Below are positions 6,336 to 10,117 of a stretch of 10,117 nucleotides of DNA, piece after piece. Under the pieces are notes generated by a model that saw only the letters and a list, made by a program, of their open reading frames with translations, searched no databases and had not been told where the DNA came from. This stretch comes from Pseudomonadota bacterium (GTDB lineage Bacteria; Pseudomonadota; Alphaproteobacteria; Acetobacterales; Acetobacteraceae): the NCBI GenBank assembly GCA_021826485.1, contig JAKAZX010000113.1:1-10117 (forward strand), written 5' to 3'. Every line of letters begins with the position of its first letter. Position 1 is the first letter of the stretch. Both the position numbers and the translations under genes were made by a program.

Positions 6336-8732
6336 ATGGCCGCTGCTGCCGAGGCCCGCCGCCTCGCCTCGCCTGCGCTGCACACGATGGCGCGCCGCCG
6401 CGTCGCCGAGTTCGGCGCCATCGCGCTGGCGCTGGCGGCGCTGGCGCTGCTGGTGGCCCTGCTGTCCTACCATTCCGCCGACCCGTCGCTGGATACCGCG
6501 AACAGTCTGCCGCCGGCCAATCTGGCGGGGCGGCCGGGGGCGGTCGCCGCCGACCTGCTGCTACAGGGCTTCGGCGTCGCCGGCGTGCTGCCGTCCCTGG
6601 CGCTGCTGGCCTGGGCGTGGCGGATCGGCTCGCATCGCGGGCTGAACAGCCTGCCGCTGCGGCTGGTCGCGCTGCTCGCCGCCCTGCCGGCGACCGGCGC
6701 GGTGCTGGCGGCGGTGCCGGACTGGCATGGCCGCCCGCTGCTCTGGCCTGCCGGGGCGGGGCTGGGCGGCGCCGCCGGGCGGCTGGTCGGCGCCACCGCC
6801 CTCGAAGCCGGGCGCGACCTGCTCGGCCCGCTCGGCGCGACGCTGGTCGCCGTGCTCGGGGCGGCCTTTGCCGCCTCCCTGGTCGTGCTGGCGCTGGGGC
6901 TGAGCCGCAGCGAATGGCGCGCGGCGGGGTTCGCGGCACGGCAGTCGGTGCAGCACGGGCGCAGCGCCGCCGGCCTGTTCGCCCGCCTGTCGGCGCGCGC
7001 CGGCCGGCTCGGGGTCGCGCTGCTCGACCGGCTGAACGGCACCCGGCCGGACGGGCCGCCGCCGCGGGTTCTGCCCGCCGATCCGCCGGCCGAGGCGACG
7101 GCGCCGCGCGATGCCGCGCCGCCAGCCCCGGCGGCGCCACGCGCGCCGCGCATTTCCGCCGCCGCGCCGAAGAAGACGGCCCCGGCGCGGCAGGAGAGCC
7201 TGCCGCTGGAGGGCGGGCCGTGGCGCCTGCCGCCGCTGTCGCTGCTCGCCACGGCGCCCGCGCGCAGCGCCGGCGGGCCGAGTGCCGAATCGCTGCAGGC
7301 CAATGCGCGGCTGCTCGAATCGGTGCTGGCCGATTACGGCGTGCAGGGCCGCATCGTGGAAATCCGCCCCGGCCCGGTGGTGACGCTGTACGAGCTGGAA
7401 CCCGCCCCCGGCATCCGCAGCGCCCGCGTGATCGGGCTGGCCGACGACGTGGCGCGCAGCCTCTCAGTGACCGCGGTGCGCATCGCCACCGTCCCCGGCC
7501 GCAACGTGATCGGCATCGAGGTGCCGAACGCGCGGCGCGACACCGTCTATCTGTCCGAACTGCTCGGCAGCGACGAATGGAACCGCCAGCAGGCGCGGCT
7601 GGCGATTGCGATCGGTAAGGATATCGGCGGCACGCCGATCCACGCCGACCTTGCGCGGATGCCGCATCTGCTGGTCGCCGGCACGACCGGCTCGGGCAAG
7701 TCGGTCGGCATCAACGCGATGATCCTGTCGCTGCTCTACAAGCTCTCCCCCGAGCAGTGCCGGCTGATCCTGATCGACCCGAAGATGCTGGAACTGTCGG
7801 TCTATGAGGGCATCCCGCATCTGATGGCGCCGGTGGTGACGGAACCGGCGAAGGCGGTGACCGCGCTGAAATGGACGGTGCGGGAGATGGAGCGCCGCTA
7901 TCGCGCGATGAGCCAGCTCGGCGTGCGCAATGTCGGCGGCTACAACGAACGGGTGGCCGAGGCGCGGGCGAAGGGCGAGATGGTGACGCGCCGCGTGCAG
8001 ACCGGCTTCGACTCGGAAACCAACAAGCCGGTGTTCGAGGAGCAGCCGCTGGCGCTGGAGGCGCTGCCGTTCATCGTCGTGGTGATCGACGAGATGGCGG
8101 ACCTGATGATGGTCGCCGGCAAGGAGATCGAGGCGGCGGTGCAGCGCCTCGCGCAGATGGCGCGCGCCGCCGGCATCCATGTGGTGATGGCGACGCAGCG
8201 CCCGTCCGTCGATGTCATCACCGGCACCATCAAGGCGAACTTCCCGACGCGGATGAGCTTCCAGGTGATCAGCAAGTTCGACAGCCGCACCATCCTGGGC
8301 GAACAGGGCGCGGAGCAACTGCTGGGCCAGGGCGATATGCTCTACATGGCCGGCGGCGGACGCATCACCCGCGTCCACGGCCCGTTCGTCGCCGACCAGG
8401 AAGTGGAGGAGATCGTCGCTTTCCTGCGCGCCCAGGGCGAGCCCGCCTATGTCGAGGAAGTCACCGAGCCGACCGAGGAGAATACCGAAGGCGGCCTCAT
8501 GCTGTCCGGCATCGCCGGGGCGAGCGAGGGCGAAAAGGGGCTGTTCGACCAGGCGGTCGATCTGGTCAGCCGCGAGGGCAAGGCCAGCACCAGCTTCATC
8601 CAGCGCCACCTGCAGATCGGCTACAACCGCGCCGCCCGGCTGATCGAACAGATGGAGAAGGAAGGCATCGTCGGCCCCGCCAACCATGTCGGCAAGCGCG
8701 AGGTGCTGGCGCGGCGGACGATGGAGGAATAG
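6336..8732 (+). CDS. ftsK: DNA translocase FtsK
   Basis: A complete 798-residue FtsK, the division-site DNA pump that clears chromosome ends through the septum and activates dimer resolution. An N-terminal membrane region carries about four hydrophobic spans (roughly 25-45, 76-97, 108-128 and 165-190). A short Pro/Ala-rich linker follows (about 236-315). The motor includes a conserved alpha/beta region (from about 316), Walker A GTTGSGKS (449-456) and Walker B VVVIDEMADL (581-590), with ATQRPSVDVITG (619-630) after it. The C-terminal winged-helix gamma domain (about 733-798, LFDQAVDLVSREGKAS onward) is the part that reads KOPS sequences and contacts XerD. GGAG lies 10 bases before the ATG; an in-frame ATG at 6387 is a less likely start because it lacks a comparable site. 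In many alphaproteobacteria lolA follows ftsK, but here a repeat region and a convergent gene follow. Confidence 0.98.
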   Translation: MAAAAEARRLASPALHTMARRRVAEFGAIALALAALALLVALLSYHSADPSLDTANSLPPANLAGRPGAVAADLLLQGFGVAGVLPSLALLAWAWRIGSHRGLNSLPLRLVALLAALPATGAVLAAVPDWHGRPLLWPAGAGLGGAAGRLVGATALEAGRDLLGPLGATLVAVLGAAFAASLVVLALGLSRSEWRAAGFAARQSVQHGRSAAGLFARLSARAGRLGVALLDRLNGTRPDGPPPRVLPADPPAEATAPRDAAPPAPAAPRAPRISAAAPKKTAPARQESLPLEGGPWRLPPLSLLATAPARSAGGPSAESLQANARLLESVLADYGVQGRIVEIRPGPVVTLYELEPAPGIRSARVIGLADDVARSLSVTAVRIATVPGRNVIGIEVPNARRDTVYLSELLGSDEWNRQQARLAIAIGKDIGGTPIHADLARMPHLLVAGTTGSGKSVGINAMILSLLYKLSPEQCRLILIDPKMLELSVYEGIPHLMAPVVTEPAKAVTALKWTVREMERRYRAMSQLGVRNVGGYNERVAEARAKGEMVTRRVQTGFDSETNKPVFEEQPLALEALPFIVVVIDEMADLMMVAGKEIEAAVQRLAQMARAAGIHVVMATQRPSVDVITGTIKANFPTRMSFQVISKFDSRTILGEQGAEQLLGQGDMLYMAGGGRITRVHGPFVADQEVEEIVAFLRAQGEPAYVEEVTEPTEENTEGGLMLSGIAGASEGEKGLFDQAVDLVSREGKASTSFIQRHLQIGYNRAARLIEQMEKEGIVGPANHVGKREVLARRTMEE

Positions 8733-8805
8733 CGCGGCGCAATCCGGCAGCTCGGGCGCAAAAGACGCGGCGCACGACTGCGTCGTTGCGAGGCGCGCAG
8801 CCCGC

Positions 8806-8827
8806 GTAGGGTGGGCTTCAGCCCACC
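8806..8827 (+). repeat. REP-like element, forward copy (GTAG foot plus hairpin)
   Basis: GTAG (8806-8809) is followed directly by a hairpin, GGTGGGCT-TC-AGCCCACC (8810-8827), with 8-base perfect arms. A GTAG tetranucleotide at the 5' foot of a short hairpin is the known format of REP sequences recognised by REP-associated tyrosine transposases (RAYTs). No RAYT gene is present in the window. Confidence 0.75.
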
Positions 8828-8843
8828 GACAGCGCCGGCCCGT

Positions 8844-8865
8844 GGTGGGCTGAAGCCCACCCTAC
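8844..8865 (-). repeat. REP-like element, inverted copy
   Basis: This is the exact 22-base reverse complement of the copy at 8806-8827: the hairpin GGTGGGCT-GA-AGCCCACC (8844-8861) followed by CTAC (8862-8865), the inverted GTAG foot. The two copies face each other across a 16-base GC-rich spacer (8828-8843), the layout of a BIME (paired REP) element. The whole can also fold as one long 22-bp stem. Confidence 0.75.
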
Positions 8866-8931
8866 CCGTTCGCAATGACGGCGCGACAGGGCGCGCGATT
8901 GCAAATCATCCGGCGCGCGGTGCGTCTTGGC

Positions 8932-9888
8932 TCAACTGCTGCCGATCAAAATCCCCGTCGCGAACACCAGCGCCCCGCCGAAGCCGACCTGCAATGCGGC
9001 GGAGATCGGCGGGGTGTCCATGTAACGCCAGCGAATCCAACTGATGATGCCGAGTTCCACGATCACCACGGCGATCGCCACCATCATCGCGGTCCAGAAA
9101 TTCTGGAGCAGGAACGGCAGCGTGTGGCCGATGCCGCCGAGCGTGGTCATCGCGCCGCAGATCAGGCCGCGCAGCCACGGCGCGCCGCGCCCGGTCAGGC
9201 TGCCGTTGTCCGACAGCGCCTCCGCGAAGCCCATCGAGATGCCGGCGCCGACCGAGGCCGCAAGGCCGACCAGGAAGGCATCCCAGCTCCGCCCGGTCGC
9301 GAACGCCGCGGCAAACACCGGCGCCAGGGTGGAAACCGACCCGTCCATCAGCCCGGCCAGGCCCGGCTGGATCACCCGCAGCACGAACATGCGCCGCTGC
9401 GCCTCGGCCTCCTCGTGGCGGACGTTCTCCGGCACGTTCTGCGCCACCAGCCGATCGGCGGTATGCTCGTGCTGCGCCTCGATCTCCGCCAGGTCACCGA
9501 GCAGCTTGCGGATCGAGGCGTCGGTGCTGCGCGCGGCGGCGCGGTGGTAGAAGCGCTGCGCCTCCGCCTCCATCACCTGCGCCTGTTGGCGCACCGTGTC
9601 GATGCCGAGGGTGCGGGACTGCCAGACCGGCGGGTGCTGGATGAAGCCGCGCACGTCCTGGCGGCGGACCAGCGGGATATGCTCGCCGAACTTCTCCCGG
9701 TACAGGTCGAGCAGGCGGCGCCGGTGGTCCCCCTCCTCGGCCGCCATCTCGCTGAACACCTTGGCGGTGGCGGGATAGTCGGTGCGCAGCCCCTCGGCGA
9801 AGTCGGCATAGATGCGGCCGTCCTCCTCCTCGTTGCCGATGGCGAGCGCCAGCACCTCCTTCTCGCTCAGCTCGTCGAAATTGCGCAT
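8932..9888 (-). CDS. mbfA: MbfA-like membrane-bound ferritin / iron exporter (ferritin-like plus VIT1 domains)
   Basis: A 318-residue two-domain protein. Residues 1-160 form a rubrerythrin/ferritin-like four-helix domain with likely di-iron ligands in NEEEDG (E20), EEGDH (E52, H55), VMEAEAQ (E107/E109) and IEAQH (E137, H140). Residues about 168-318 form a VIT1/CCC1-type transporter domain with about five membrane spans (170-196, 204-226, 240-260, 263-287 and 296-316) and the conserved GLMDGSVSTLAP entry. This architecture is that of MbfA, which in Bradyrhizobium and Agrobacterium exports iron and protects against iron and peroxide stress. Length matches (about 320-325). GAGGGGG lies four bases before the ATG. 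In rhizobia the gene is controlled by Irr; I see no Irr-type ICE box here. It is convergent with ftsK and 60 bp downstream of a DUF2189 gene. Confidence 0.93.
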   Translation of the reverse strand: MRNFDELSEKEVLALAIGNEEEDGRIYADFAEGLRTDYPATAKVFSEMAAEEGDHRRRLLDLYREKFGEHIPLVRRQDVRGFIQHPPVWQSRTLGIDTVRQQAQVMEAEAQRFYHRAAARSTDASIRKLLGDLAEIEAQHEHTADRLVAQNVPENVRHEEAEAQRRMFVLRVIQPGLAGLMDGSVSTLAPVFAAAFATGRSWDAFLVGLAASVGAGISMGFAEALSDNGSLTGRGAPWLRGLICGAMTTLGGIGHTLPFLLQNFWTAMMVAIAVVIVELGIISWIRWRYMDTPPISAALQVGFGGALVFATGILIGSS

Positions 9889-9923
9889 GCCACCCCCTCG
9901 CGCCGCCCCAAGCGCTGCGGCGC

Positions 9924-9952
9924 AGTATGGAGGCGCGGGAGGGTCGGCTCAA
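9924..9952 (-). promoter_or_regulatory. Candidate sigma-70-type promoter of mbfA
   Basis: On the minus strand, TTGAGC (9947-9952) and CATACT (9924-9929) are separated by exactly 17 bases; each matches four of six consensus bases. They lie about 35-65 bases before the mbfA ATG. The -35 overlaps the TGA stop of the upstream gene, so mbfA may be expressed separately as well as by read-through. The partial matches make this tentative. Confidence 0.4.
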
Positions 9953-10117
9953 CCGGCCGGCTGTGGCACTGCGATGACGCGGCGGTACAGATGCCAGGTG
10001 GCGTGGCCCAGCACCGGCAGGACGATCACGAGGCCGAGGAAGAACGGCACCGAGCCGGCGATCAGGCAGGCGGCGACGATCACGCCCCAGGCCGCCATCG
10101 GCAGCGGGTTGGCCAGC
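9949..10117 (-). CDS. DUF2189-type integral membrane protein, C-terminal end (truncated by window)
   Basis: The last 55 codons of a minus-strand gene that continues beyond the window, ending in TGA at 9949-9951. The translation begins LANPLPMAAWGVIVAACLIA, has one long hydrophobic stretch (about fragment residues 8-36), then LPVLGHATWHLYRRVI and a short polar tail. The pattern of PMAAWG, PFFLGL and VLGHATWHLYR matches what I recall of the C-terminus of the DUF2189 family, polytopic inner-membrane proteins of unknown function common in alphaproteobacteria. It shares direction with mbfA, 60 bases upstream, so the two may be co-transcribed. Identification rests on a short fragment. Confidence 0.7.
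   Translation of the reverse strand, partial: LANPLPMAAWGVIVAACLIAGSVPFFLGLVIVLPVLGHATWHLYRRVIAVPQPAG

Larger units (their letters stand above)
8781..8880. repeat. Composite intergenic repeat: outer imperfect arms around a REP-like pair
   Basis: CGTCGTTGCGA (8781-8791) and TCGCAATGACG (8870-8880) are complementary at 10 of 11 positions and flank the inner REP-like pair. The outer sequence resembles the start of a CGTCATTGCGAG-type intergenic repeat that I recall as common in proteobacterial genomes; this is memory, not a search. The arms sit 14 and 4 bases from the inner element, so the structure is asymmetric. No ORF is supported anywhere in the 199-bp gap 8733-8931. The repeat may also reduce read-through between the convergent ftsK and mbfA genes. 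Confidence 0.55.

Noticed and set aside
7464..8687. A 407-codon open frame antisense to ftsK
   Set aside because: It is rich in His, Arg, Asp and Leu with no family resemblance, and mirrors the codon bias of ftsK on the opposite strand.

Overview
The window is very GC-rich (about 70% by eye), gene-dense chromosomal DNA. Its gene content points to an alphaproteobacterium, probably Rhodospirillales/Acetobacteraceae. The main clues are an MbfA-type membrane ferritin with a VIT1-like domain (characterised in Bradyrhizobium and Agrobacterium), the C-terminus of a DUF2189 membrane protein, and an ABC-2 exporter of a type I associate with this order. The taxonomic call is inference. No phage, plasmid, IS transposase, CRISPR, tRNA or rRNA signal was seen.

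Layout. (1) 1-5420, plus strand: a tight co-directional run of the C-terminal part of aconitase AcnA, a FUSC-family efflux protein, an ABC ATPase, its ABC-2 permease, and a small histidine phosphatase. Junctions are +6, +48, a 4-base ATGA overlap, and +18 bases, so one transcript is likely. (2) 5398-6144, minus strand: aquaporin Z, whose 3' end overlaps the phosphatase 3' end by 23 bp. (3) 6145-6335: a divergent control region between aqpZ and ftsK, with a perfect 11-bp inverted repeat just ahead of the ftsK ribosome binding site. (4) 6336-8732, plus strand: complete FtsK. (5) 8733-8931: a 199-bp convergent gap without a gene. It carries an inverted pair of REP-like hairpins, each with a GTAG foot, inside imperfect outer arms. 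(6) 8932-9888, minus strand: MbfA. (7) 9949-10117, minus strand: the end of a DUF2189 membrane protein gene that continues past the window.

How the genes relate. AcnA (TCA cycle, Fe-S enzyme), FtsK (chromosome segregation and division) and AqpZ (water flux) are housekeeping genes. MbfA would handle iron export. The FUSC protein and the ABC pair look like two export systems, with substrates that cannot be read from sequence, and the phosphatase is encoded with them. No clearly novel defence or mobile system is present. The most notable items are the REP-like pair, the ftsK leader dyad, the ABC ATPase with no glutamine visible where the Q-loop should be, and the exporter-phosphatase cluster behind acnA.
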